From NCBI RefSeq assembly GCF_014633365.1, contig NC_068338.1, positions 13,464,616-13,528,615 on the forward strand: 64,000 bases of DNA. Reading direction: 5' to 3'. The position numbers were made by a program, and so were the translations under genes. This document shows, one piece after another, positions 33,709 through 46,089 of this stretch (position 1 is its first letter; every line of letters starts with the position of its first letter). This DNA comes from Diospyros lotus. Lineage: Eukaryota; Streptophyta; Magnoliopsida; Ericales; Ebenaceae. The notes under the pieces were generated by a model. That model was not told the DNA's origin, searched no databases, and saw only the letters and a program-made list of their open reading frames with translations.

Positions 33709-36188
33709 GGTTTGGGATTCCTGAGGAATGTCCTTAAAGGATTGATTTTAAGGGCCATAGAGAATCTAAGGATTCGTGGTGAAACTTTAAAATTTTTCAA
33801 AGAGAAATCCAACTAGTCTTTGGAAAATAGAGTTTAATCTCTTAAGCTATAAAGGCCATGATCAACACGGACTGGAGTACCATTGGTGACGTAAGTACCT
33901 ACATGCTCCAGTTAGTGGGATGGTTATGGATTGTTATCTTAATAGATATGTGAATATTTGAACATGCTTGAGAGAAATAGGTAATGGAAAATGTGCCAAG
34001 ATGATAGATCGCAGTAGGAGAAGCTACATTCTTAATAGACCTAAATCTATTAGAGATCCAGGATTTTCAATTTTGGAGAATGGAACTCTTGTGTGGCTAA
34101 ACAGTTAGTCTAGTTAGCCCTAATGGGAAAATTGTTAGATGTATAGCTGGACAATCATTAAAAATCATGTTAGTAAGTTGTGAATGTAAGGAGTCTATGG
34201 ATATGTGGTGCAAGCGCATGTGGTTAGTGAAAAGCCGTAAGAAAGTTGTGGTAGGGAAAGAAATACTAGGATGTATTCTCGAAAAATTTATTGGGATTAT
34301 TTCTTAATAATAATTTTGATTTTGCCATTAATAGCTTGAGATTATTGGATGCTTAGCTATGTGTGGCTTGACTGAGGGTATAAATTATTAGGCTTGAATA
34401 AGATGATAATTAAGAGTCAGTATCTTTTACCTCAAATTGATGAATTATTAACCAGCTACAAGAGAATGGGATATTTTTCTATGATTGATATGCGAACAAG
34501 GGTAAGATAAGGAAATGAAACATTCCTGGAATGATGTTAAAGACATGATTTGATGTTGCCTTATGGTTTGACCAATGAACTAGCTACATCAAAGTCTCGT
34601 TAGTGATTATGTTTATTGATGATATACTGGTATACTTCTGGGATAGGGAAATTCATGGAGGATAATGTTATGAACTCTTAGAGAGCATCATTGTGAATGT
34701 TGTGATCGAGATTTGCTTGCTAGGTCATAACAAAGGTGATGAGAGCATGAGGCTCCATGTCGATGAACGTGAAATCAAGATTGGTTGTTATAAGCACCAT
34801 GAGGTTAGGAGATCAAATAGGTTTTGATTCAAAGATTGGTAACCTGAGTAAGTGTAACTCCAAAAAGGATCGAGGATCCGTGAGATTTGGAGGTTTGGGC
34901 TGGTACTGAAAAAAGTACCAGAAATGATAGGAGTTGGGTCAATTGCAACTCTCGAAGATAGGACGGGAGGCTCTAGAAAGCCAATTGCACCATGGGTGTG
35001 TGGCCTGTAACAGCGGATCTGAGCCTAAAGACCAAGGCAGAGGACTAGTGATGGGCTCATGACTAATGACCGAAGCAACTTGTAGGTTGGCTCACAGTAG
35101 GGGTGTGAGGTCCATGAGTCAAAGTTATATAGTGAACTGTGGAGACTATCAGATGCCAAAGTTTGGGCAGCACCGTGGTTGTTATGTTTGGACTAGAATC
35201 TAAGTCCCAAGGGACTGGTTGTTATGTTGTGATAGGATCCCTAACTGTCTATGAAATTATTGAAAGTTTTTGAGATTGGTAGACTATTGTCAGAGATTTG
35301 TGAAGAGATTTTTCGGAATAGTTGTATCCATAACAAGACTCATGAGGAGAGTCAAGTGAGAATGGTCTACTAGATACAATGAGAGCTTTCGAGAGCTCAA
35401 AGATTTGGGTTCCATGTAATTGCAACATGGATGGGTGGTCATGTATAGATCACACCGAGGCACAAAGTGAACTACCCGATGTAGACTTGGAGCTGGTAGC
35501 TAAGGTCTGTGCTCTTGAGGTTATGGAGGCACTACCAGTACGATGGGACATTTGATATGCTCACAAAGCAAAAGGAGCTTGAGGTATGTGTTCTCACAAA
35601 AGGAGCTAAACATGAGGCAACGACGGTAGATAGAGTTCCTTAAGGACTAAGACTGCACTATCTTGTATCACCCGGGGCGTGGCAATAAGGTGTCTAACGC
35701 TTTGAGTAGGAGTGTGCCTACTGTGACTGGGTGAATGACTATTTGAGTGACGGTTATTGGAGGCTTTTAGTTTACTGACTATTAGTGTAATGCCAAACGG
35801 GATCGTCCATTTTTTTTTGCTAGCCTGACAATTTAGTTGGATTTGGTGAACGAGATGTGGAAGGCATATGTGGTGGGCAAGTATGTACATCTGTGGATAG
35901 ATGAACATGGCTAGCCCAAGGGTTTTAATTTTTGAGATGCAGGATGGCATTCTCAAGTTTCGAGGTAAGATGTACGTGCCTAAAGTTTGGGAGATGTGTG
36001 GTCGCCTATAAAGAGTCACAATAAGAAATTCTGTGAAAAAAACACATTGTACCTTGTGAGTATTGAATGTGTGGTAAACATGAGTTAAGATTGAAACGAT
36101 CTATGATTGAGGTGTTCAGCTAATGAGCTGTGTTTTCCCTTAGTTACTTGATGGGTCAAATGTAAATTTTGAGAACGAAATTTCTATA
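33709..36188 (+). pseudogene. E1 pol remnant: RT and RNase H, integrase missing
   Basis: RT traces: IIKSQYLLPQIDELL, YFSMIDMRT, LPYGLTNELA and the active-site block FIDDILVY (about 34613-34636). RNase H traces: QRGTK*TTRCRLGAG-like and YHPGRGNK (35660-35690; E2 has [15 protein letters not shown]). The segment after RNase H matches E2 up to FRGKMYVPKVWEM (about 35955-35990), after which integrase and chromodomain are absent and only about 200 bp separate it from the polypurine tract. The element is therefore a chromovirus-like derivative with a large deletion, and full of stops. Confidence 0.75.
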
Positions 36189-36200
36189 AGGAAAGGTGAA
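36189..36200 (+). promoter_or_regulatory. E1 polypurine tract
   Basis: AGGAAAGGTGAA lies directly before the TGTAATATC start of the 3' LTR. Confidence 0.75.
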
Positions 36201-38285
36201 TGTAATATCTGAGAATTTCTAAAGGACTCAAGAGTAATTTATCTTGGGAAAAAAGTGAAATTTTCATAAGCTTTGAGGTTATAGTGTAATTTCTCAGGGT
36301 TATAAGTGATCGAATTGACTGTAGGGAGTGCCCTAGAACTTATATATCCAAGAAAAATGATGAGATTAGCGATCATCTCAAGACGAGATTTATGACATTG
36401 AAAGCAATCAAAATATGGATAATTTTCGGTATAGCTAAAATTCAGCCTAGAAAACCAAATGATTGCAAGAGACCTTCGAAAAGTTAATGGAACCCTAAGG
36501 GAGCTCCAGTTTAATTTAAAGATCAACCCTGAAGTGCTTTCAAGATGAAACAAATGTCATGTGAGGACACTGGGGCAAAAACGTATTTATCGAGTAACTT
36601 GGAATTATTAATTTTGGATTTTATGTATTGTAATGCAAATTAATTTAATGTTTGAGGGCGTAATTGAAATTAGAGAAATACCCAAATGAAATAAAGATGA
36701 AATTTAGGTTTTAATGTGTAATTTCCCTTATATCATAGTGTATTATATAGATATATGTGTGTGTGTGCGTGCGCGCGTGTCGGCTTGATGGCCAAGCTTC
36801 TATGAAGCGTCATGGCTAAGTTTTGTTGCAAGTAGTATTATATATATATACAATAGTGATGGAAAAGGCAGTGAAGTCGGTGGTAAGGGCAATGGAATGT
36901 CTATAAATAGGGTAGCAATTGGAAGGAGAAATGAAAGAAGATGGAAGGAGAGTGCAAGCGGTAGCCATGGCCATAAGCAGCAACAGCATGATGGGCGACG
37001 GCGACAGCAATGGCAGGCAAGGGCGAAGCAAGTAGCAAAGGTGGCCGGCGATGCTGTCATGGCGAGTAACGGTGGTGTAGGAGGTGGTCGGTGGCAGCCT
37101 TGCGTTCCAGCTTTTTGCTTAAAGCGCCCGGCAACTGCAGTGGGCGGAGGCGTTGTGGTGCACGGACGACAAGTGGTGGGCTGGGTGAGTGGGGTTGAAT
37201 CAATGGTGGCGCAGGAGATGGCTGGCGGCTGGGAAACCCGGAAGGTAGGCGGCGACTGGTGTGGCAGCAAGGGGAAGAAGGAGAAGGAAGAAGAAGAAGG
37301 AAGAAAAAAAGTAAAGAAAAGAAAAGAAAATTGGAAGAAAATAGAGAGAATGAGGAAATTTTGAAAAAAAAAAATGGGGAAAGCTTCCGAAAAATTCTAG
37401 AAAGTTCTGAGAATTAATTGGGGCTAGAAGAGCTTGCCCAAAGCCAAGAAATTATTCAAGCGCGCGTTTTGAGGTCAAGGCACGCATATTGAGAAAGCCT
37501 GAGAGGCTAAGTTAAGGCGAGTGATTTTTTTGGAAAACTTATACGTGTTATGTTTTGCCTATGTTGAGCATGATATTCACAAAAGTTGCTACGTTATATA
37601 ACTGTCTAGGGTTCCGTTCCGGGCTGGATTGCTAGGGAAGTTACACTATAGCGTATGTTTGTTCATGTCTTTGCATCATGCATTCATGTAATTATTTTGA
37701 ACCCTCACTTAGATAATTCAACATCTAATTTGGGCTGTGTCCCTGGAACATTCAAACATTCCAGTTGGGACATGCAACAAAGGCAAGGAAGTGGTTGAGA
37801 TGTAATGGCATGAGATGTCGTGTCCTATGGGTTTGGGAAGTTATTTTGGTATTTTTCTTTTTCATGAAGATTCTGATATGTTTTAGTCATGTTGAGAAAC
37901 TTATGTTCCGTTGGTGAATAGTCTCGTAAAGTAAAAGAACTTTATGTATTACGAAAAATCTTTGAGAAATGATCATGTAATATTGTTATGGTTCAATATC
38001 ATTTGGAGGTATTTAGTTGTTATCACTGAGAAACGAGACTCTATGTATATTTCTGGGAAATGTTATATTGAACAAATGGTACGGTTTCCTATGTTATGAT
38101 TAAAGTGAATACGGTTATGTACCATATCAAGTTTAGATCTTGCTTCCGCATATGTGATGATTTGTTGGGAATTTTCTTTGAAATACGGTACTTAAGGTAT
38201 TAAGAGAGGTATCGAGGAAAGAGAATATGCATTTATATGTTGAATCCTAGCATAATGACATGCCTTGGAAAATCAAGGTGTTACA
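36201..38285 (+). repeat. E1 3' LTR
   Basis: 2,085 bp, TGTAATATCTGAG..CAAGGTGTTACA. TATA box 36902-36908. A GT/GC dinucleotide run lies at about 36757-36780. The GC-rich tract at 36930-37270, just past the expected transcription start, gives long overlapping ORFs on both strands but no domain. Hairpin module at 37709-37764. The following acaag (38286-38290) should be half of the E1 duplication; its partner is left of the window. Confidence 0.88.
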
Positions 38286-39166
38286 ACAAGTCAAGTTTGG
38301 GGCCATCAAAAGAAGGCTCGAGTTTGTTACATATCATCTACCAAGGCAGTGAAGGGAAAAGAAGTTTCCCGCATCTTAAAAGAAACTATGTCTATTTCAG
38401 AGCAAACGTTGAAGCCCCAACCTATGGAGGCCCTACAATATGTCCAGCTCCATAAGGATGAGAAAAATAAGGTAGTTTATCTGGCAAGTCAGTTGCCTAT
38501 AGAACAAAAATAGAAAATTGTACAGTGCCTACAGAAGAATGCAGACATATTTGCGTGGGTAATCACCAATATGCCCAGGATCGACCCATAGGTGATCTCA
38601 CATCAGTTGAACGTAAGGTTAGAGGCTAAACTTGTTAAATAAAAGAAAATGAGCATCGTGTCTGATAGGCTATCATCCCTCGAAGAGGAGGTTGATAAAC
38701 TCTTAAGGTCTGGATTCATTCGTGAAGTCCATTATCCAGATTGGCTTGCTAACGTCGTAATGGTGAAGAAGTCCAGCGAAAAATGGCAAGTGTGTGTGGA
38801 TTTCACCGACTTGAACAAGGCATGTCCAAAAGACTCCTACCTAAACCCTCAAATTAATTGTTTAGTGGATAATACATCAGGATATCACATGTTGAGTTTC
38901 CTAGATGTTTTTTCTGGATACTAGCAAATTAGCATGTTCCCACTGGATGCTAAGAAGACCTCGTTCATTACAAAAAATATCATCTACTATTATCAAGTCA
39001 TGCCTTTCGGGCTTAAAAATGTAAGGGCGACCTATCAGCGGATGGTTAACAAAGTTTTTAAGGAGTTACCTAGAACCACCATGGAGGCTTATGTTGATGA
39101 CTTGGTAGTCAAAAGTCACATTAAGGAGTTGGAATGAGTTTTCGTCGTATGCCGTCAATACTATAT
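38286..39166 (+). pseudogene. E0 protease-RT linker and N-terminal RT
   Basis: Reads QKNADIFAWVITNMPRIDP, then DKLLRSGFIREVHYPDWLAN, CVDFTDLNKACPKDSYLNPQ, MLSFLDVFSGY (stop after it), VMPFGLKNVRATYQRMVNKV and the active site AYVDDLVVKS (about 39087-39116). There are three or more in-frame stops. Coding continues at 51129 (MRLNPSKCAFGVRLGKFLGY) beyond element E2. Confidence 0.9.
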
Positions 39167-41339
39167 TGTAATACCCCATATTTTCATGAAATTGCCATGT
39201 ATTTTAAGTGAGATTAAAATACCAAAAAATATGCTTGAAATGGCAACAAGTGACCGAATCAGCTGCAAGGACTTCCCTAGAGCTTAGATACCTAAGGACA
39301 AAGGTATATTTTTGACGAGCGTCTCAAGGCGAGATTTATGATGCTGAAAGAAATCAAATTAGAGACGGTTTTTCGGTTAAGCTAAGTTATAGCCTAAAAA
39401 GGCCGAATGATAAGGGGCTTTCGAGAAATCATAAATATCGAGTAATTTTGAGTTATTAATTTTGAAATTTAAGTATCTCGATAAATTTGATATTTGAGGG
39501 TGTAATTGTAATTAGAGAATTATCCAAACCAAATAAGGATGAAATTAGGAGCTCATATGGTAAAATATTAAAGTTGAGAACTTGAAATAAGGGTCAAAAT
39601 GTCATTTCAGAGAAGTTTATAGTATTAGCTTGGATTTCAAAAATTAAATCCATTCTAGCTTTGAATTTCAAAAGCCATTCAATTATGGCTTTGAGTATTT
39701 GGAGTCCATGGCTTAGCTTGTGACAAGTGACACCTTGTGATTGGTTAAAAGAATTTATAAATAAGGCCATCGGGTTGTCTCCAAATCATTCCAAATGAGT
39801 TCAATTTTTGAGAGATTCTAAGGTGGGGATCTTCTATTGAGAGAGGAAAGGGAATTCTGCAAGAAGAAGGGAAGAAAGCGGAGGAGAAACGGGGGAGAAC
39901 AATCCTCGTTGGAGTTGCAGGTCTTCACCGGAGTTCGCCAAAATCAGTTAGAAAAAAAGTGAGATAGTCCCTTTTTTTATAATCCTGTAGAGGAGGAAGA
40001 GAGGGTCGAGTAGGTTCAAACGGGGGTCAAATCAGAGTTAAAATGAGGAAGTTATGGCCGAAAAATCAAATCGAGGTGAAGCTATCCGAAACTAGTAGGC
40101 AGCGCGTGAGATACACATGCCGGGAAGTGTTGCGCGTGAAGGCGTGTGGCCCATCTTCCTAGGGCGCGGGAGGGCCCCATTTTTCTTCAAATTTTCCAGT
40201 TCAGTCCCTAATTTAATTCCCCTCAACGCTATGTAAAAATATTTGAAGTTAGGTTTACCGAAACGCTTGTTTTCGGCAAAAACCTAGGCCGCTTGCAGTG
40301 AAAACGTACCATCCAAGAGATAAACCAACAAGGTTAGACTCCTATACTCCATATCCTATTTTTTATTCTCTTATGAGAGACTTCTATTGCATGAGATGTC
40401 TTTTGTGAAGTTCTTATACTTAAACTCTTGTTGTTCTCTTACGTGAAATCATATTGCTTATATGAAATGTATTTTCTGAGAAATATATGTTGTTGGCTTT
40501 TAACTGTTGCATTTATAAAATTCGTGTGGCCATACTATTGCACCTATTTGTTGTTGGTCAAGGGAAAAACTCGGATATCCCTCGAGAGGCACTGTGTGTG
40601 CACCATCGAGAAAGCTCTTGTGGGGAAGACCGTGAGTCTAAAGGACAACCGATGTGGTGTTTGCATGAGTTCTATGAGGTCGGGCCGAGGTGACATGGTT
40701 AGGGACCTCCCGAGAGGCGATATGCGTGCGCCATTGAGAAAGCTCTTGTTGGAGGAGGCTGACATGTTTACGAGGCACTTCGGAGTAGTTCTCGTTATTT
40801 TCCTCATATGTTTTATACTTGATCATGCATTGATATGAACTATTTTTTTGGAGTTTCTCACTAGAAGATTCATCTTCTAATTGAGCTATGTTCCTGGAAT
40901 ATTCAAACGTTCCAGGTTCGACAAGCGACTCTATGGAAAAGGAGGTAGCTGAAGAATAAGTTTAATTTGTTGCTTGTAGCATGTTTATCATATCTAAGTT
41001 TATGTGCGAACCTATGTATGATTTGGATATGTTCAAGACGTTCAGTTATCACTTGCGAGAGATGATGTCCATGTAATACATTTTGTAGACATCTTGAATG
41101 ATTTTATTTATGATAAATAAAGCATTATAATTGTGAACCATATCAGGTTCGATGTAGCTTCTGCATTTGAAATTTTAACACCTGTCTTAGCTATTTGATT
41201 ATTTAGTTTGTTAAGCTGAGAAGGTGAAAATTAGGGTTTTGGGAATTTATGGGAGGTATGTCAGCGATTGTGGTATGGAAAATTTTTATTTTCCCGAAAT
41301 CCTAAGTTATAACATGCTCGAAAAACTTAGGGTGTTACA
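39167..41339 (+). repeat. E2 5' LTR
   Basis: 2,173 bp, TGTAATACCCC..TAGGGTGTTACA. TATA box tataaata at 39756-39763. Two-hairpin module at 40862-40915. The upstream half is AT-rich, with a GC-rich stretch at about 40080-40180 after the expected transcription start. Confidence 0.95.
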
Positions 41340-41341
41340 GT

Positions 41342-41353
41342 TGGTATCAGAGC
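41342..41353 (+). promoter_or_regulatory. E2 primer-binding site
   Basis: TGGTATCAGAGC, two bases after the 5' LTR, an exact match to the initiator Met-tRNA type. Confidence 0.95.
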
Positions 41354-41518
41354 GAACCTAAGGAAAAGTTCGCATGTGGCTAGATGAGCAAATCCACCGT
41401 AAGTTTTGGGAATTAGGTTAGGATTTTTGAAATATTTAGTGGCATACTCTTGTTGCTTATTCAATTTGAATTGTGCCATGCCATGATGATTTAATAGATC
41501 TCCCTATCTTCTTGCTAG

Positions 41519-42660
41519 ATGGTGAATACAAGAAGAAACAGGTGCGAGAGAGGCAATGGCGAAGAAAGGAACACCAACCCACACCCAAGAGGCGGTGTAG
41601 CAGGAAAAAGAGATGCACGAGTTGACCTCAGTGAATGTCAGATAGATAGGATCAACAGAATCCTTGAAGGCATGGCTGGGCGAATTTTAGAATTACAGCC
41701 TAAGCAATAAAAAGTAGATGCTTTGGAGAGGTATTTACAACAAAACCTGCCAGTGTTTTGAGGAAGACCGGAAAATGACCCCGCAATCAGTGAATACTGG
41801 TTAGACCAGACCAAGAAGATCCTATAAAGATTGAGAATCTTAAATGAGGACAAGGTTGAGTGTGTAACTTATATGCTGGAAGAGGAAGCAGCCCAATGGT
41901 GGAGGTCTATGCAGCGAGCGATACCTAACCGGACAGGATCTCAGGGGTCGGCGACAGATGTAGAATTGGGGGAGGCACCCTAGATGTCATGGGAAGGATT
42001 TAAGGAACTGTTCAACGGTAGATTCTTTCCCACTTGCTGGAAGTTGGTTAGAGCTTGAGAGTTTATGAACTTACGCCAAGGGCCAAATATGTTTGTGGCC
42101 CAATACGAGGCTGAATTTTTGTGGTTAATCAAGTATATGCCGCTGTATGGGATGGACGATGTGGAGAAGGGACGAAAATTCTTATAAAGCTTGCGAATCG
42201 AATTTCAACGGCTGATGAGCTTGGTCCACGTGGAGTCTTATGCGGATATAGTTTTCAAAGCTATGACAGCCAAGGAGAATATGACGTGGGTGGCAGAACT
42301 AAAGGCCACGACTGTTCAAACTTGGGGACAATCAGAGAAATCCCACTCAACTATGGGACCTCGGGATGGGAAGATTGTGAAAAAGGGGAAGGCGTGCTTT
42401 AAATGCAAAAAGAGACACCCAGGTAAGAGGTGCGATGGCTAAAGCATTGTTTGTTACACCTATGGACAACCCGGGCATACTTCTAGAAATTGCTCAAAAG
42501 GAACGGTCCAAGAAGGTAAAGCTATAGCAGCAACACCAGTGAGCATGATCTACTATAATTGCAACTAGCATGGGCATATCTCGAGGAATTGCCCGAAGAA
42601 GAAAGAGCAGCAGCTAAATATTGAAGAAGGAAATGGGACCAAATAGGGGCGAGTCTATAA
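41519..42660 (+). pseudogene. E2 gag
   Basis: Start ATG at 41519 (MVNTRRNRCERGNGEE), 165 bases after the primer site. A first stop comes after ELQPKQ. Capsid-type segments follow: EYWLDQTKKIL, VTYMLEEEAAQWWRSM, SWEGFKELFNGRFFP, LRQGPNMFVAQYEAEF. Three knuckle-like motifs are visible: CFKCKKRHPGKRC, CYTYGQPGHTSRNC (Tyr where the second Cys belongs) and YNCN-stop-HGHISRNC. At least seven in-frame stops. Gag would form the particle and bind RNA. Confidence 0.88.
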
Positions 42661-43010
42661 TTTAACTAAGGAGGACATAGAGGCGAATCTTGCAACTATC
42701 GAAGGTACTCTCTTCATTTTGGATACTCTTGTGCATGCATTGATAGATCCAGGGTCTACTCATTCTTTTATGTCGCATGCATTGGTTGGGAGTTTGAGAG
42801 TAGAAACAGAGTCTATGGGGTGTCTAATGGTGATTTCAACACCTATGGGTAAGAGTATGAAGTCCTCAAAAATGGTGAGGGGATGCAAAATTAACCTGAG
42901 TAATGTTCGATTCCAGGCTGATCTGATTCCGTTATAAGTATATGACTTCGACGTAATCTGATTCTGTTAGAAGTATATGACTTCGACGTAATCTTAGGGA
43001 TGGACTTCTT
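42661..43010 (+). pseudogene. E2 protease
   Basis: LDTLVHALIDPGSTHSFMSH holds the catalytic Asp in DPGSTHSF, the common chromovirus form. It is followed by MVISTPMGKSM and a broken ..DLIPLxVYDFDVILGMDFLS. A short duplicated stretch (atatgacttcgacgtaatctg, near 42940 and 42976) and a stop interrupt the end. Confidence 0.85.
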
Positions 43011-43076
43011 GTCCAAGTACGACGCCAATATAGACTGTCATAAGAAGATAATGACCATAAGGAAACCCAAGGGAAG

Positions 43077-43991
43077 GTGGGTCAAATTTCAGGGGAAGGC
43101 AACCCTGAGATTGGAAAGATGATTTCAGCAATAAAGGCAGCGAAGTTGCTGAGCCGAGGAGCTCATGGATTCATAACTTATGCTCAATTAGAAGAAAGAG
43201 AGGTGCTAAAGCTCAATGAGGTGCGAGTGGTACAAGAATATGAGGAGGTGTTTCGAGAGGAATTGCCAGGACTACCTCTACCTTAGGAAATCGAGTTCTC
43301 AATTGAGTTAATGCCAGGAACCCAACTGATATCAATTCCACCATACCGAATGGCTCCGATGGAGATGAAAGAATTAAAGAGTCAACTACAGGAGTTGATT
43401 GATAAGGGGTTCATTAGGCCAAGCACATCGCCATGGGGCACACCAATGCTATTTGTAAAGAAGAGAGATGGGAGTCTAAGGATGTGCATTGACTACTGTC
43501 AGCTAAATAAGGCCACGGTAAAGAATAAGTATCCGCTCACAAGGATAGACGAGTTGTTTAATCAACTGCAGGGAGCGAAGGTGTTCTCGAAGATCGATTT
43601 GAGATCTAGTTATTATCAGTTGAGAATTAAGCCAAATGATATTCCGAAGATGGCATTTCGATCAAGGTATGGCCATTTTGAGTATTTTGTAATGCCATTG
43701 GGATTAACTAATGCTCCAGCAGCATTTATGGACCTTATGAATAGGGTGTTCAAGCCCTACCTGGATCGATTTGTGATTGTTTTCATAGATGACATATTGG
43801 TGTATTCTTCGAATGAGAGTGACCACGAGGAGCACTTGAGAATAGTGTTAGGAACTCTCAGGAAACACCAATTGTATGCCAAGTTCTCGAAGTGCGAGTT
43901 CTGGCTATCCCAAGTGACGTTTCTTGCGCATGTGATCTCAGACGAAGGAATCTCAGTGGATCTAGCCAAGATTGAGGTTGTTCAAGGATAG
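43077..43991 (+). pseudogene. E2 reverse transcriptase
   Basis: The longest uninterrupted coding stretch of the window is 43311-43991 (226 codons). Motifs: [91 protein letters not shown] and the active site [10 protein letters not shown] (FIDD at 43782-43793), then [18 protein letters not shown]. All catalytic Asp residues are in place. A stop before 43311 separates it from the upstream linker (EEVFREELPGLPLP). Confidence 0.93.
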
Positions 43992-44000
43992 AAGTAGTCG

Positions 44001-44545
44001 ATGTGCGTGATCGAAGTGCAAAGCTTTTTGGGATTGGCAGGCTACTATCGAAGATTCGTGGAAGGGTTTTCAAAAATAGCTCCACCTATGACGAAGCTCA
44101 TACGGAAGGAGGTAAAGTTTGAATGGACTGCCAAGTGCGAGGAAAGCTTTCGAGAGCTCAAGGAAAGACTGACCTCGGCACTTGTGCTGGCAATGCCTGT
44201 GCCTCGAAGGTTGGTTTGGGTTGTGTATTGATGCAACATGGTCAGGTGATAGCATATGGATCACGCCAGTTGAAGAGGCACGAAGTGAACTACCCAACTT
44301 ATGACTTAGAGTTGGTAGCGGTGGTATATGCTCTAAAGCAAGGGGAGGCACTACCTATATGGAGAGATGTTTGATGTATTCACGGACCACAAAAGTCTAA
44401 GGTATGTGTTCTCGTAGAAAGAGTTGAACATGAGACAGGGACGATGGATGGAGTTCCAGAAGGACTACGACTACACCATCTTGTATCACCCGGGGCGTCC
44501 CAACGTGGTGGCTGACGCATTGAGTAGGATTGTGCCTATTGTTAT
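44001..44545 (+). pseudogene. E2 RNase H
   Basis: RT connection SFLGLAGYYRRFVEGFSKIA and [20 protein letters not shown] are followed by a frame change near 44190, where the first catalytic Asp of the DAS motif is lost. Then [49 protein letters not shown] and [16 protein letters not shown]. The other conserved residues (Glu in DLEL, Asp in TDHKSL, Asp in ADALSR) are visible. Confidence 0.88.
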
Positions 44546-44753
44546 GGCTGGGCTAATGGCCTAGGAGTGGCTGCTGATTGAGGCTTTTAGCCAAATGACG
44601 GTGAGTGTAGTGCCGAAGGGATCTTCTGTCCTAGTAGCTGGCCTGGCGGTTCGGCTAGATCTAGAGACCGAGATACAGGAGGCTAGTGGGAGTGACCGGT
44701 GTATACGTCTATGGGCAGACGAGTAAGGCCAGCCCAAGAGTTTAGATTTTGAG

Positions 44754-45730
44754 ATGCGAAATGGCATTCTCAAGTTTCGAGGTAGAGTGTACGTGCCAAA
44801 CCTTCGGGAGTTGAGGCAGAAAATTCTGGATGAAGCCCACAGAACTAAGTATACTGTGCACCCAGGAGCCACGAAGATGTATCAAGATCTTCGAGAAATC
44901 TATTGGTGGCCGGGGATGAAGGTCAACATGGCTAGGAGGGTGGCACAGTGTGATGTATGCCAAAGGGTGAAAATTGAGCATCAGAAACCTGCAGGGTTGA
45001 TGAGGACTTTGGAAGTTCCCGAGTGGAAATGGGAACATGTCACAATGGATTTCATGACAATATTTTTGAAAAGCCAAAGGGGCTATGATGCCATTTGGGT
45101 GGTGGTAGATAAGTTAACAAAGTCAACGCATTTCCTACCTACGAGGATCGATCAACTAGTATGAAAATTCACCGAGCAGTACGTGAAGGAAATCGTACGA
45201 CTCCATAGTACATCGGTAAGTATAGTTTCAGATCGGGACCCGAGGTTCACCTCGAGGTTTTGGGAGAGTTTGTAAGAATGCATGGGGACTCAGCCGAAAT
45301 TAAGTATGGCTTATCACCCCCAGACTGACGGGCAATCAAAGAGGACAATTCAAACACTTGAAGATATGTTAAGATCTTACGCCCTTGATTTTGAAGGAAA
45401 TTGGGAGGAGCATCTGCCATTGGTAAAATTCGCGTATAACAATAGTTACCACGGCAGCATCGAGATGGCTTCTTATGAGGCTTTGTATGGAAGAAAGTGT
45501 CGATCACCTATCTGTTGGACTGAAGTAGGGGAACAATAGATGTTGGTGCCCGAGCTTATGCAACAGACTACCGATAAGATTCAAATAATCCAAGAGAGGA
45601 TTCGAGCTACGCAAAGTCGACAAAAATCCTATGCTGATCAAAGAAGAAGGGATCTAGAGTTTGAGGTAGGGGATCTAATGTATCTCAAGGTGTCACCCCA
45701 GCATTTGGTGACGCGTGGAAGCCATAAATG
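44754..45730 (+). pseudogene. E2 integrase, catalytic Glu replaced by Lys
   Basis: Starts at ILKFRGRVYVPNLRELRQKI. HHCC zinc site: EAHRTKYTVHPG..CDVCQR. The first core Asp is in VTMDFMTIF (45048-45050) and the second in SDRDPRF (45231-45233). The residue 36 codons later is Lys (45339-45341, DGQSKRTIQ) where DGQxERxxQ is universal. The GAG to AAG change fits deamination of a methylated C on the other strand. Stops follow RIDQLV, WESL and VGEQ. The C-terminal part has YADQRRRDLEFEVGDLMYLK. Confidence 0.9.
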
Positions 45731-45954
45731 AAAGCTGAAGCCAAGGTATATGGACCATATCCGATTGTGGAAAGAGTCAGACCTTTGGCTTATCGATTGG
45801 AGCTTCTGCTTAGCTTGTCCAAGATTCATAATGTGTTCCACGTCTCCCAACTTTGAAGGCATGTGCCAGATCCAACCCTTGGAGTTCGGGTGGAGACAAT
45901 TGAGCTAAGGAATGACTTGACCTACCCGGAGTAATTTTAGATCGTTGGACTCAA

Positions 45955-46089
45955 GTGTTGCGGAATAAAGAGATCCAGTTAGTGAAGGTTCAGTGGGGAA
46001 AACACTCGGATGATGAGGCAACATGGGAACTTGAGGAAACAATTAGGAAGAAATATCCTCATTTGTTCGAGGAAATGGAAATAGAGTAG
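45955..46089 (+). pseudogene. E2 chromodomain at the end of pol
   Basis: VLRNKEIQLVKVQWGKHSDD, EATWELEETIRKKYPHLFEE, stop at 46087-46089. This is the short chromodomain of plant chromoviruses (conserved VQW, EATWE and YP-LF), thought to steer integration towards heterochromatin. The piece is open from 45955 to the stop, but lies downstream of frame breaks. Confidence 0.88.

Noticed and set aside
36897..37364. 155-codon ORF, basic and Gly/Gln-rich, with a 156-codon ORF on the other strand
   Set aside because: It lies in the GC-rich leader part of the E1 3' LTR, both strands are open at once, and no domain is visible.
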